In this document: positions 1 to 5,637 of the stretch, piece by piece
How the letters are laid out: each line of letters begins with the position of its first letter
How positions within the stretch are numbered: position 1 is the stretch's first letter
From: Chloroflexota bacterium
GTDB lineage: Bacteria > Chloroflexota > Limnocylindria > Limnocylindrales > CSP1-4
Assembly: GCA_013698385.1 (NCBI GenBank)
Contig: JACCVB010000276.1
Location: forward strand, 1-15,649
Reading direction: 5' to 3'
DNA: 15,649 nt
Position numbers and translations under genes: made by a program
The notes under the pieces: model-generated
What the model was told of the DNA's origin: nothing
Databases searched by the model: none
Seen by the model: only the letters and a program-made list of their open reading frames with translations

Positions 1-281
1 TCGCCGACAACGCCGGCGCCCATGGCGAGGTCGTGGTCGAGCACGTCAAGACGCTCAAGCCCGGTTTCGGGTACGACGCCCTCAACGGCGAGTACGTCGA
101 TCTCTTCAAGAAGGGCATCGTCGACGCCGCCAAGGTGACGCGCTCGGCCCTCCAGAACGCTGCGTCCATCGCGGCCATGGTCCTGACGACGGAGACGTTG
201 ATCTCGGACATGCCGGAGAAGGACAAGGCCGGCGCCGGCGGTGGTCACGGCCACGACGGCGGCGGCGGGATGGACTTCTAG
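1..281 (+). CDS. groEL: Chaperonin GroEL, C-terminal end (partial at the window edge)
   Basis: This is the last 92 codons of the 60-kDa chaperonin, the cytosolic double-ring ATPase that folds proteins with GroES. The frame is open from the window edge (first full codon at 3), so the true start lies upstream. Typical GroEL C-terminal signatures are visible: a segment like GFGYDALNGEYVDL, then KVTRSALQNAASIAAMVLTTE, which belongs to the equatorial domain, then a Gly/His-rich flexible tail ending GGGGMDF. The final Asp-Phe-stop codons lie inside the 10-bp direct repeat that marks the left end of an integrated element, so insertion left the protein sequence intact. The gene's own terminator appears to have been moved to the far side of the element, near 10342-10369. 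Confidence 0.97.
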   Translation, partial: ADNAGAHGEVVVEHVKTLKPGFGYDALNGEYVDLFKKGIVDAAKVTRSALQNAASIAAMVLTTETLISDMPEKDKAGAGGGHGHDGGGGMDF

Positions 282-288
282 AGAGTCC
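272..288. other. Putative attL (core plus inverted arm)
   Basis: GGACTTCTAG at 272-281 is repeated at 10303-10312. In this copy GGACT (272-276) and AGTCC (284-288) form an inverted repeat around a 7-nt spacer, the geometry expected for a tyrosine-recombinase core site. The sequence overlaps the last codons and stop of groEL. Confidence 0.65.
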
Positions 289-340
289 ACTAGCGTCCGT
301 GGACGTCCGCTAAGGACCTTCCCACGCACGAAACAGGCTG
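282..340. other. Element left-end leader with short inverted repeats
   Basis: Directly inside the left boundary there are nested inverted repeats: GTCCAC (285-290) with GTGGAC (299-304), and TAGCG (291-295) with CGCTA (308-312). They could be further recombinase or excisionase contacts. No gene is visible here. Confidence 0.35.
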
Positions 341-375
341 AGAGCCGGGTGATCCGTCCGCGGATGCCCGGCTCT
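341..375 (+). terminator. Strong hairpin after groEL, supplied by the element
   Basis: AGAGCCGGG (341-349) pairs perfectly with CCCGGCTCT (367-375). An inner stem ATCCG (352-356) with CGGAT (361-365) extends it. The tail is only TTA, so the U-tract is weak. It lies 60 nt after the groEL stop and could replace the groEL terminator that the insertion displaced. Confidence 0.55.
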
Positions 376-376
376 T

Positions 377-396
377 ATGCTACCTAGATTGCTACC
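377..396. repeat. Left arm-type repeat pair (ATGCTAC / ATTGCTACC)
   Basis: ATGCTAC (377-383) and ATTGCTACC (388-396) are spaced by 4 nt. The same two words, in the same order and orientation but spaced by 3 nt, recur at 10266-10284 beside the other boundary. Paired GCTAC-type repeats near the ends of an element suggest binding sites for the integrase N-terminal domain. Confidence 0.6.
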
Positions 397-597
397 AGAG
401 CCCCGGTCCCGCCTACCCGTCGCCAGCCCGTCCAGGACGGCTCCTGGGCGGGTCGACGGGCTACCCGGCGTGTCGGTGATCGCTACAGGCCAGAGGGCAG
501 CCCTGGACGCGGCACGGGACGCGATCGCCGACCTGTTGGGCGTGGGGCCGGACAGCTTCGACGAGCGGTAGGCATCGCGATGGCGGACATAGAGAAA
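397..597 (+). other. No confident gene; weak open frame
   Basis: A + strand frame runs from an ATG at 377, inside the arm repeat, or from a GTG at 470, to a stop at 569-571. Its last 34 codons read like protein (GVSVIATGQRAALDA and a tail ending DSFDER) with GC-rich third positions. The upstream part uses rarer codons, including CTA and AGA. There is no convincing ribosome-binding site. It may be the tail of a decayed gene or chance; I recognise no family. Confidence 0.25.
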
Positions 598-631
598 GCG
601 CCCGGAGTGCTTCACCCAGCACTTCGGGCGC
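598..631 (-). terminator. Rho-independent-type terminator at the end of the leftward genes
   Basis: Bases 598-611 and 618-631 form a 14-bp stem with one G-U wobble and a 6-nt loop (612-617). Read on the - strand, the stem is followed by TTTCTCT. On the + strand the following bases are TTAGTG. This favours termination of leftward transcription, so it probably closes the element's - strand genes before the left end. Confidence 0.7.
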
Positions 632-994
632 TTAGTGTGCGACGACGCGCGCTAGTGCCCTGTCCCTCGAGTCGTCGCCCGTGACCCACCCCAATGGGTC
701 GCCTTGACTGTACGGTCCCGAGGGGTCCGTTGGCATTAGGGCAGGTTACCTAGTTCCGGATGCGAGGCGTCGTCATGAAGTGACGAATGTCCGGGTATGG
801 GGCGCCCCGGTGCACGCTGGCAGCGAAGGACCCCGGGAGGGAGGGAGGAACCCCCGGGGTCATCGCGCGTCCAAGCTCCGTGGCCGGCCAGGGTATGGGG
901 TTGACCACGGCTCCGATCATGGCCCGGGCAGACCGATGACCGGCACAGGACGGACGGGCTATGGGCCTATCGCCGATGGTCCGCAGCGAGCGGC
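632..994. other. Gene-poor stretch with hairpins
   Basis: I see no convincing gene on either strand. The stretch holds small hairpins: GACCCA (683-688) with TGGGTC (695-700), and GACCCCGGG (829-837) with CCCGGGGTC (853-861). The loop of the second is purine-rich (repeated AGGG), giving several G-tracts within about 25 nt. It lies between the last leftward gene and its probable terminator, so it could be a structured 3' UTR or a non-coding RNA. Nothing further can be supported. Confidence 0.4.
829..861. repeat. Perfect 9-bp stem with a G-tract loop
   Basis: GACCCCGGG at 829-837 pairs perfectly with CCCGGGGTC at 853-861 across a 15-nt loop. Runs GGG (835-837), GGG (839-841), GGG (843-845) and GGGG (856-859) lie on the same strand, so a G-quadruplex could compete with the hairpin. 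Confidence 0.45.
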
Positions 995-1225
995 TCACGC
1001 AGAGCGGCGGCCTCCATCCAATTCGTCTTGCCGATGGGCATGGCGGCGCTCCGGGGTGTAGGCAGCGCGTGCCCGTTCGATGCATGCGTTGTACGAGGCG
1101 CGCAGTTCCGCGGAGGTTTCGAGCAGCCGCGCAGCCTCCGGCGACGTCGGGTCGACCGATTCTAGCTTGCGTTCGACGGCGCGCCACGCGGCAAGGGCGA
1201 TATCGGCTTCGCGCCGGTACGGCAT
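995..1225 (-). CDS. Small helical protein of unknown function (76 aa)
   Basis: I chose the ATG at 1225 because GAGG lies 5 nt upstream on the - strand and the sequence becomes protein-like from here (MPYRREADIALAAWRAVERK). A longer in-frame start at 1321 exists, but its extra 32 residues look non-coding. The protein appears to be two amphipathic, charged helices rich in Ala, Glu and Arg, with a turn around DPTSPEA, and a His/Arg-rich tail. It has no membrane segment and no catalytic motif. It is the leftmost - strand gene of the element, 770 nt beyond the previous - strand gene, so it probably has its own promoter. I do not recognise a family. Confidence 0.6.
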   Translation of the reverse strand: MPYRREADIALAAWRAVERKLESVDPTSPEAARLLETSAELRASYNACIERARAAYTPERRHAHRQDELDGGRRSA

Positions 1226-1405
1226 ATGACCTCGGAGTGACGGTTTCCTGGGGCCCCGTGAGTGTACGCCCCGGTCGCGGGGCATCACAGAGGGGTCGCA
1301 TTTCGGTTCGGCGTGGATCAAGGTGCAGCGCGATCGTCATCCGGACGGGAGCGGGCGAGCGCGGCCATTCTGCGGCATGGGCGCTTGTCGGCGGCTCTCC
1401 CGCGG

Positions 1406-1411
1406 TACGCT
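1406..1411 (+). promoter_or_regulatory. Probable -10 box of a leaderless promoter
   Basis: TACGCT fits TANNNT and lies 6 nt before the ATG at 1418, too close for a ribosome-binding site. A weak -35-like TTGTCG sits 15 nt upstream (1385-1390). Confidence 0.5.
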
Positions 1412-1417
1412 GGAAGC

Positions 1418-1732
1418 ATGGAAAGCGTCATCTACCTGTGCGAGGGCTGCGGCGACCGGCTGCAGCCGTCCGACGAGGTCCGCGCCGTCTATCGAGAGCT
1501 GGCCGACGTCATCGGCGGCGAAGAGGTCGCCACGCCGCGTTGGGGCTACACGCATCTCGGACACGAGCCCCAAGGTCGGACGTACCGAATTACCGGCCGA
1601 GGAACCCTTTCAGACCTCGAAACGCAGCGAAGGCATCCCGCGAAGCGACAGCGACTCGCCCACCGCGCTGATCAGCTTGACGCGGGCGGCTCCCCGACCG
1701 TTGATCCACGTAACCCCTTGATCGGAGACTGA
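1418..1732 (+). CDS. Small protein with an N-terminal CxxC motif (104 aa)
   Basis: The product begins MESVIYLCEGCGDRLQ. The CEGC pair at residues 8-11 looks like half of a zinc site, although no matching second cysteine pair follows, so metal binding is uncertain. The middle (ADVIGGEEVATPRWGYTHL) is followed by RTYRITGRGTLSDLE and a charged tail. The ATG at 1418 is chosen because a TACGCT -10 box lies 6 nt upstream and coding character begins here; an ATG far upstream lacks support. It is transcribed against most of the element. The TGA stop at 1730-1732 is followed, in the same frame, by an open stretch encoding a membrane helix. I recognise no named family. Confidence 0.6.
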   Translation: MESVIYLCEGCGDRLQPSDEVRAVYRELADVIGGEEVATPRWGYTHLGHEPQGRTYRITGRGTLSDLETQRRHPAKRQRLAHRADQLDAGGSPTVDPRNPLIGD

Positions 1733-1735
1733 CAG

Positions 1736-1837
1736 CTGACGTTCGGAGCTGTTGAGCTGATCCTGCTCCTCGTGGTAGTGATAGGCGGGGCCCTGGCCAT
1801 GCGCTGGGTGTTCCGGCGGTTGATGAGGTCAAACTAA
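1736..1837 (+). CDS. Possible single-pass membrane peptide (about 33 aa), start uncertain
   Basis: This open stretch continues in the same frame after the TGA at 1730-1732. It encodes a hydrophobic run (ELILLLVVVIGGALAM) followed by a basic tail (RWVFRRLMRSN), the pattern of a single transmembrane helix with a cytoplasmic positive end. There is no ATG, GTG or TTG at its beginning. A CTG at 1736 has GGAG (1724-1727) about 8 nt upstream, and internal GTG codons would cut into the helix. Either it is a tiny membrane protein with a rare start, or it is the tail anchor of the preceding protein, reached by readthrough or cut off by a recent stop mutation. Confidence 0.35.
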   Translation: MTFGAVELILLLVVVIGGALAMRWVFRRLMRSN

Positions 1838-1961
1838 GCGTGCACCAGCGTTCGGTCACGAGCTGGTCCATCTAGCCTCGGTACGGCACGGTGCGTCTCG
1901 TTGTGACGGGTTTGGAATGCGGTCCCTGGCCGGGCGAAGAAATACACCCTCGCGCCACGCG

Positions 1962-1967
1962 TATATT
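1962..1967 (+). promoter_or_regulatory. Probable -10 box of a leaderless promoter
   Basis: TATATT stands out in a GC-rich context and lies 6 nt before the ATG at 1974. No convincing -35 box is seen. Confidence 0.5.
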
Positions 1968-1973
1968 CGGCCG

Positions 1974-2162
1974 ATGGTCCCTCGCCGAGCGCAGCCCGAT
2001 CAACCTGATCCCGAGGCCATGCGGCGGACCCTTGTCGAGTACCGCGACCTCGCCCACCGGATGCGAACCCTGCCCCGCCGATCGCCTGAGCAGGACGCGG
2101 CCGACCATCGTGCCCGGGAGCTTGAGCGCGAGATCCGCGGGTGGCGCGCTCGGAGCATTTAG
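1974..2162 (+). CDS. Small charged helical protein (62 aa), unknown function
   Basis: The ATG at 1974 is preferred over an earlier in-frame ATG at 1917 because a TATATT box lies 6 nt upstream. After a short Pro/Gln-rich start (MVPRRAQPDQPDPEA) the product looks like two charged helices (MRRTLVEYRDLAHRM, then DAADHRARELEREIRGWRA). That resembles a small coiled coil or helical hairpin, possibly a regulator. There are no cysteines and no membrane segment. Its stop overlaps that of the convergent gene on the - strand (2159-2254). An internal ATG at 2019 is an alternative start. No family recognised. Confidence 0.5.
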   Translation: MVPRRAQPDQPDPEAMRRTLVEYRDLAHRMRTLPRRSPEQDAADHRARELEREIRGWRARSI

Positions 2163-2254
2163 GCGATTCCCGCCTCGCGGGCCTCAGCGCGCCGCGCGGA
2201 AGCATCGCGAGCCTGATCGCTCGTCGGCGCGGGCGGTGGCGCGCTCGGCGTCAT
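2159..2254 (-). CDS. Tiny coupled peptide (31 aa)
   Basis: The ATG (2252-2254) overlaps the TGA of the preceding gene as ATGA, which suggests translational coupling. The product MTPSAPPPAPTSDQARDASA and its short Ala/Glu/Arg-rich continuation is Pro-rich, then probably helical. It is the last gene of the small-terminase trio. No function can be assigned. The long upstream extension of this frame overlaps two better genes and is not credible. Confidence 0.45.
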   Translation of the reverse strand: MTPSAPPPAPTSDQARDASARRAEAREAGIA

Positions 2255-2622
2255 CGGGCGTCGCTCATGTGGGCGGCGACGGCGGGATCCTCGAAGTCGA
2301 CCGGGCTGGATGCGTCCTGTAGCCCGACTTCGAGCGCGCCGAGCGTCCCGTTTCTCACCAGGGCGTCGCGGATCGGGCCGGGCTCCCGGACGGACTCGGG
2401 CAGGGGCTCGTAACGGAGCCATGCCCACGGCCGCAGCCCGGGCGAGCTTGCCGCCAGGAGGTAGTCGCGGTGAATGCTCCACAGGACGCTGAGGCGCGCC
2501 TCTTCGGCCGCGGTCAGGCGGTGTCTGGGCGGGGGGCCACACTCCAGGATCAGCCGGTCCGCCCCGTCCAGCTCGTCCACGACGACGGGGCGGGCCTTCA
2601 GTCGGGCGCGAAACGATGGCAT
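2251..2622 (-). CDS. Phage-type protein of unknown function, coupled to the small terminase (123 aa)
   Basis: The ATG at 2620-2622 overlaps the small-terminase stop as TGATG, with GGAGG 5 nt upstream. This makes it a better start than the in-frame TTG at 2634. The product includes LTAAEEARLSVLWSIHRDYL, then PGLRPWAWLRYEPLPE. From memory, a G-x-RPWAW-hydrophobic-R-[FY]-E motif recurs in small proteins encoded near terminase genes of actinobacterial phages, but I know of no proven function. The C-terminus (PVDFEDPAVAAHMSD) is acidic. The gene probably belongs to a packaging-related module with the terminase gene before it and the 31-aa peptide after it. Confidence 0.6.
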   Translation of the reverse strand: MPSFRARLKARPVVVDELDGADRLILECGPPPRHRLTAAEEARLSVLWSIHRDYLLAASSPGLRPWAWLRYEPLPESVREPGPIRDALVRNGTLGALEVGLQDASSPVDFEDPAVAAHMSDAR

Positions 2623-3020
2623 CAGGGCCTCCAACGGGTTGGTTTCCGGGGCGTGGCGACGGTCTGCAAGTCCAGCCCGAGCTCGCGCACGAGACGGGCA
2701 TGGGTGACGAGGTAGGCGCGCTCGCCGGCTGCCAGCGGGTGCTCCCGGACCTGGCCGTAGCGGTCAAGATCGGCGATCCCGTCGGCGTCCAGGCGTTCAC
2801 GGCACTCCCTGGCGCGGTCCAGGGCGACCGCGGCGCCCACGAGGTTCCCGACGTGGTGCGGCGGGATCTCGTATCGCCCGGCGACTTCACGGAACCAGGC
2901 GCGCGCAGTCGGTGACAGGTGACGGGGCGCGGCGGGCAGCCGGCGGAGTCCGCCGGGATGACCGGCGAGCGCATCGGCGATCGCCAGCTCGGCGGCTTCG
3001 ACGGGATTAGCGGGCGTCAT
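2622..3020 (-). CDS. Phage terminase small subunit, P27-like (132 aa)
   Basis: Small terminases bind the pac/cos site of phage DNA and load the large subunit for packaging. The central part matches the pattern of the P27 family: LSPTARAWFREVAGRYEI (residues about 36-53), a helix with DRARECRERLDADGI (about 69-83), a phrase like DRYGQVREHPLAAGERA, and a closing LVRELGLDLQ. Its length is normal for the family. The start is the ATG at 3018-3020; no strong Shine-Dalgarno sequence is visible. No large terminase or HNH endonuclease, the usual neighbours in phages, lies beside it. An orphan small terminase is typical of satellites that redirect packaging of a helper phage. The assignment is from sequence pattern only. 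Confidence 0.7.
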   Translation of the reverse strand: MTPANPVEAAELAIADALAGHPGGLRRLPAAPRHLSPTARAWFREVAGRYEIPPHHVGNLVGAAVALDRARECRERLDADGIADLDRYGQVREHPLAAGERAYLVTHARLVRELGLDLQTVATPRKPTRWRP

Positions 3021-3051
3021 CGGTCATTTGCCGGTTGCCTGCCTCGGTTGA

Positions 3052-3237
3052 CGCCACTTCGGTGTGAATGAACACGAGGCGCGCCTCCAGATGCTCACGG
3101 TGGCCCAGCTCCTCGACGGGCGCGGCATCGACTACCCGCACGTGACCGGCGCCAACGTCACGCACCGCCGTGCGGCCCGGGCGGCCGACGCTCAGCCCGA
3201 GCGGATGGAGCTGTTCGGCGCCAGGGACGAGACCTAG
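3052..3237 (+). pseudogene. Start-less C-terminal gene fragment, DNA-methyltransferase-like tail
   Basis: The frame opens after a TGA at 3049-3051 and ends at the TAG at 3235-3237. The codons look strongly protein-coding: HEARLQMLTVAQLLDGRGI, then YPHV and a tail ending ERMELFGARDET. A phrase of the type (R)xQxLTVxxLLxGxxxxxP followed by a polar tail is, from memory, how several DNA-methyltransferase-type proteins of mobile elements end. Nothing upstream in frame belongs to it, because a - strand gene starts at 3020. The likely explanation is a remnant left by deletion or recombination. A GTG at 3064 could in principle start a 57-aa peptide. The family guess is weak; the coding character is clearer. 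Confidence 0.45.
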
Positions 3238-3331
3238 TAGACGGTGGCGGTAGTGGCGCGCGAGCGCCGCGCGGATGCTAGCCTTACATCCGTCGTTCCG
3301 GGGGAAAGTCCAATCGAAGGGAGTACCTGTG

Positions 3332-3721
3332 ATGGCACATCCGAATGAGGAAATCGCACGCATGACGTCCGACGCCCTGGCGTCAGGCGACATGGAGACG
3401 TTCCTTGGGATGCACGCCGAGGACGCCGTCGTGCATGTACCCGGCAAGGGCCCCGGATCGGGTGACCACAGGGGCAGGGAAGCTCTGGGGCAGTCGTTCC
3501 AGACGCTGGCGGGGGTCCTTGACGGTCCTCCGGCGTGGGCAGCGCACGACATGCTGGCCAACGACGAGCACGTCGTCACCATCGGGGTCCAGACGCTCCG
3601 CAGAGGAGGCCGGAGCTTCGAGAACCGCATCGTCGTCGTCAGCCACGTGCGGGACGGCAAATTCTCGGAGGTCTGGATCCACCCGGCGGATCAGTCCGGG
3701 ATCGACGCTTTCCTTTCGTAA
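3332..3721 (+). CDS. SnoaL-like / NTF2-fold protein (129 aa), probable cargo
   Basis: The protein has the layout of the SnoaL-like domain, a small cone-shaped fold used by polyketide cyclases, ketosteroid isomerase-like enzymes and stress proteins. An N-terminal helix pair (MTSDALASGDMETFLGMHAED) is followed by strands AVVHVPGKG, then a helix around REALGQSFQTLAGVL, then paired strands VVTIGVQTLRR and ENRIVVVSHVRDGKFSEVW. The W of SEVW and the following HPAD match the usual C-terminal strand of the family. The ATG at 3332 has GAAGGGA (3316-3322) 9 nt upstream. The substrate cannot be inferred. It is isolated, with its own 94-nt upstream gap, and opposes the element's main direction, so it looks like accessory cargo. 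Confidence 0.75.
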   Translation: MAHPNEEIARMTSDALASGDMETFLGMHAEDAVVHVPGKGPGSGDHRGREALGQSFQTLAGVLDGPPAWAAHDMLANDEHVVTIGVQTLRRGGRSFENRIVVVSHVRDGKFSEVWIHPADQSGIDAFLS

Positions 3722-3840
3722 CCCTGGTCGCTCGTCGTCTGGGAGGGGCGGGGGTACCCACACGAAGGATCGTGAACTCCTGAGGACCGCGCCTAGTGTT
3801 TGTGCACGCGCGGACGAGTTTCTGGAGTTTCTATCTGACG

Positions 3841-3858
3841 GGTGATCACGGTGATCAC
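3841..3858. repeat. Tandem 9-bp repeat GGTGATCAC x2
   Basis: Two perfect copies of GGTGATCAC lie end to end (3841-3849, 3850-3858), each holding the palindrome TGATCA. A partial third copy (GGTGGATC) follows. The second copy overlaps the stop codon of the zinc-finger gene. Confidence 0.6.
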
Positions 3859-4145
3859 GGTGGATCTCGCCGCACCTCGCTGCGGAGCGCCCAGGCGGCG
3901 GTCTCATCGAGGTAGAACGAGTCAGGCAGGCTGCGGACCGTCTCCAGACGGCTCCGGCACCTATCAGTCAGGGTGGCGTCGAAGCCATCCCAGCGGGCGA
4001 CGGCCCGCTCCCATGCGGCGAGGTCGAGCCGGTGGCGACGCGCGGCAGCGCGGCAGGCATCGCTACAGCGCGGCGAAGCGTGGCCACGTGGCGTCAGGGA
4101 TGGCAGGGGGGCCGCGCAGACCGCGCAGAGGCGAGGATCACCCAT
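3855..4145 (-). CDS. Small zinc-finger protein (96 aa)
   Basis: The N-terminus holds four cysteines in the pattern C7-x2-C10-x16-C27-x3-C31 (CAVC, then CSDAC), followed by a basic stretch (RAAARRHRLD). This is the layout of small phage and actinobacterial zinc-ribbon proteins that may contact nucleic acid. The rest is helical (LAAWERAVARWDGF) and ends with YLDETAAWALRSE. The ATG at 4145 overlaps the preceding stop as ATGGGTGA, which fits the coupled-gene pattern. An upstream in-frame ATG at 4208 adds residues that overlap the previous gene and is less likely. It is the last gene of the coupled run that follows the primase. Its function is unknown. Confidence 0.6.
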   Translation of the reverse strand: MGDPRLCAVCAAPLPSLTPRGHASPRCSDACRAAARRHRLDLAAWERAVARWDGFDATLTDRCRSRLETVRSLPDSFYLDETAAWALRSEVRRDPP

Positions 4146-4254
4146 CAGGGGTAGTCGCGATTTCGGCCGTGCGTGCACATTCATGCGGCGCGGTCTTCCA
4201 GCGTGCAAAAACCCACGTGTGGTGCCCCCCGGTCGACTTCGCCTTCGGGGTCAT
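4138..4254 (-). CDS. Tiny coupled protein (38 aa), unknown function
   Basis: The ATG at 4252-4254 overlaps the TGA of the preceding gene as ATGA. The product starts MTPKAKSTGGHHTWVFARW and continues for 19 residues with one Cys and several charged residues. The HHTWVFARWK segment looks like a short beta strand pair. An in-frame upstream extension to 4350 lies over the previous gene and is not credible. Support is mostly positional: it sits tightly between two plausible genes with overlaps at both ends. Confidence 0.45.
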   Translation of the reverse strand: MTPKAKSTGGHHTWVFARWKTAPHECARTAEIATTPDG

Positions 4255-4517
4255 AGCTGCGCCTCCTTCGCGTCGATCACGGCGGCGATGGCTTCGAGTC
4301 GCTCGCGCAGCTCGATCACCCGGACCGCCGAGGCGGAGCAGTCGATGCATCTCGCGACTCTCAGCGGCACGGCGGGGCCGGGCCGCGAGGGACCACGGCC
4401 GGAGCCGCGGATGAGGGGACCGGGGCGAGCCGCATCGAAGGTCTCGACCCGATCACCCGCGCAGCCCGGGCGGTGAACCAGGCCCATCAGGCGGGCTTCC
4501 AGGACGACGGTATTCAT
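4251..4517 (-). CDS. Small protein of unknown function (88 aa)
   Basis: The start ATG (4515-4517) overlaps the stop of the preceding gene as ATGA, and its stop overlaps the next start in the same way. The N-terminal half is Gly/Pro/Arg-rich with Cys19. The C-terminal half has CIDC (residues 57-60) and a helix (AVRVIELRERLEAIAAVIDA). A CIDCSA segment leading into a helix recalls short phage proteins, possibly metal-binding, but I do not recognise the family. Confidence 0.5.
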   Translation of the reverse strand: MNTVVLEARLMGLVHRPGCAGDRVETFDAARPGPLIRGSGRGPSRPGPAVPLRVARCIDCSASAVRVIELRERLEAIAAVIDAKEAQL

Positions 4518-5005
4518 GGCAGCACGTCAAGTCGGTTCAGGTCCACTTGCAAGTCGCTCTGGCGATCCGCCCACCGGGACGATGCCTCGCTCGCAAGGGC
4601 GCGGTCCAGCTCGACTGAGTAGCTCGGGACGTCCTTGAACACGTAGGCCGCATCAGCCTCCACCTCGCCCAACGCCGCACGCGCCGCGCCAACGCGATCA
4701 CGATGCACATTGACTTCGTTCCGGCTGTCGCACCACGACAGGAAAGCGAGGCGGGCGTCGCCATCGACGGCGGCAACCTCGAATGCGCGGGCAGCAGCCC
4801 TCTCAGCCGTGGTTAGGGTGGCCGCGATAGCGGCCTGATCGGCCATCACAGACCGTGCCCAGCTCTGCCGTTTCGCGGTCAGAACCTCGAACCGTTCGGC
4901 GGCGAGCTTGTCTGCGATCTCCCCGGCGGCGCGGGCCGCGGCCGCGAGTCGGTCGCGCTCTGCAGATGCTGTTTCGAGGGTCTGCACCTCCGTCTTCGGG
5001 GTCAT
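4514..5005 (-). CDS. Coiled-coil protein of unknown function (163 aa)
   Basis: The start ATG (5003-5005) overlaps the stop of the preceding gene as ATGA. The sequence is Ala/Glu/Arg-rich and almost wholly helical. An opening region (QTLETASAERDRLAAAARAA and on) looks like a long coiled coil of about 75 residues. It is followed by a second helical block (RNEVNVHRDRVGAARAALGE) and an acidic end. There is no membrane segment, enzyme motif or HTH. Such proteins are common as small accessory genes in phages and satellites. I cannot assign a function. Confidence 0.6.
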   Translation of the reverse strand: MTPKTEVQTLETASAERDRLAAAARAAGEIADKLAAERFEVLTAKRQSWARSVMADQAAIAATLTTAERAAARAFEVAAVDGDARLAFLSWCDSRNEVNVHRDRVGAARAALGEVEADAAYVFKDVPSYSVELDRALASEASSRWADRQSDLQVDLNRLDVLP

Positions 5006-5286
5006 CGCCGGGCCGCCTTGTCGGTGAGCTCGCCATCGCCATGGGCGAGGCCTTCGGCGATGGCAGCCGACCGGCTGATGCTGAAATATCCCAAGCTCAT
5101 TCGCATCGACGGCGACAGCGCGCCAAGCTCGGTAGCTGCGACCACGTTGCCGGCCTCAGCTTTTGCCCCGAGTCGGAACAGTCTCTCCAGGGTCGGGTCC
5201 GGTCGGTAGGACATCGCCGAGTCACGCTGCCTCCGGGACTCGGTGCTCGTGGGCTCCGCCACGCTGTGGACGATTCTCTCAGTCAC
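5002..5286 (-). CDS. Small protein of unknown function (94 aa)
   Basis: The GTG at 5284-5286 is chosen because AGGAG lies about 6 nt upstream on the - strand; an internal Met at residue 25 is the alternative. After a polar N-terminus the product reads MSYRPDPTLERLFRLGAKAE, then a probable helical hairpin ending in EGLAHGDGELTDKAARR. There are no cysteines or catalytic motifs. The stop overlaps the next start as ATGA. It lies 14 nt after the preceding gene's stop. No family recognised. Confidence 0.5.
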   Translation of the reverse strand: MTERIVHSVAEPTSTESRRQRDSAMSYRPDPTLERLFRLGAKAEAGNVVAATELGALSPSMRMSLGYFSISRSAAIAEGLAHGDGELTDKAARR

Positions 5287-5300
5287 TTCATTCTCCTGTC

Positions 5301-5552
5301 TCAGCTACGGGTTGTGGGGGGATGATGCCCGCGGTCGGTAGCGGCCGGCGATGGCCGCGCCGGCTCTTTCCGGACCGCGGGCTCGTGAATGGGGTCGGCG
5401 TCCGGCCGTGGCGGCATCGGCCGATGGACCAGGACAGCGCGACCGGGCTCGTTGAGGTCGGCCAGCTCGATCGGGTCGCAGCGGCATCGGAGCCCGTCGG
5501 TCCGGTGATCGCCGGTCAGGTCGGGCTTGGCGGCGTGGATCGGGCGGGTCAC
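5301..5552 (-). CDS. Small Pro-rich protein of unknown function (83 aa)
   Basis: The GTG start (5550-5552) overlaps, as GTGA, the end of an open stretch that has no start codon of its own. The N-terminal half is the better-looking part: PDLTGDHRTDGLRCRCDPIE, then LADLNEPGRAVLVHRP. It holds a CRC pair at residues 23-25. The C-terminal half is rich in Pro, Arg and His and looks disordered. The role is unknown; it follows the replication gene and the candidate origin. Confidence 0.45.
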   Translation of the reverse strand: MTRPIHAAKPDLTGDHRTDGLRCRCDPIELADLNEPGRAVLVHRPMPPRPDADPIHEPAVRKEPARPSPAATDRGHHPPTTRS

Positions 5553-5637
5553 GGCGCCGCGTCCTTTTCGAGGGATGCCCAGGCGGCGGCCTGCTGTGCC
5601 GCGAACCGGTCAGCGAACGACGGTTGACCGCCGTTGT

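Noticed and set aside
2255..2974. Long - strand frame upstream of the 31-aa peptide
   Set aside because: It overlaps the small terminase and the next gene, both with stronger coding signals. Only the part after the ATGA overlap is retained.
3007..3660. 217-codon - strand frame opposite the SnoaL-like gene
   Set aside because: It is antisense to two well-formed + strand coding stretches, with an Arg/Ser/Pro-rich translation and no family pattern.
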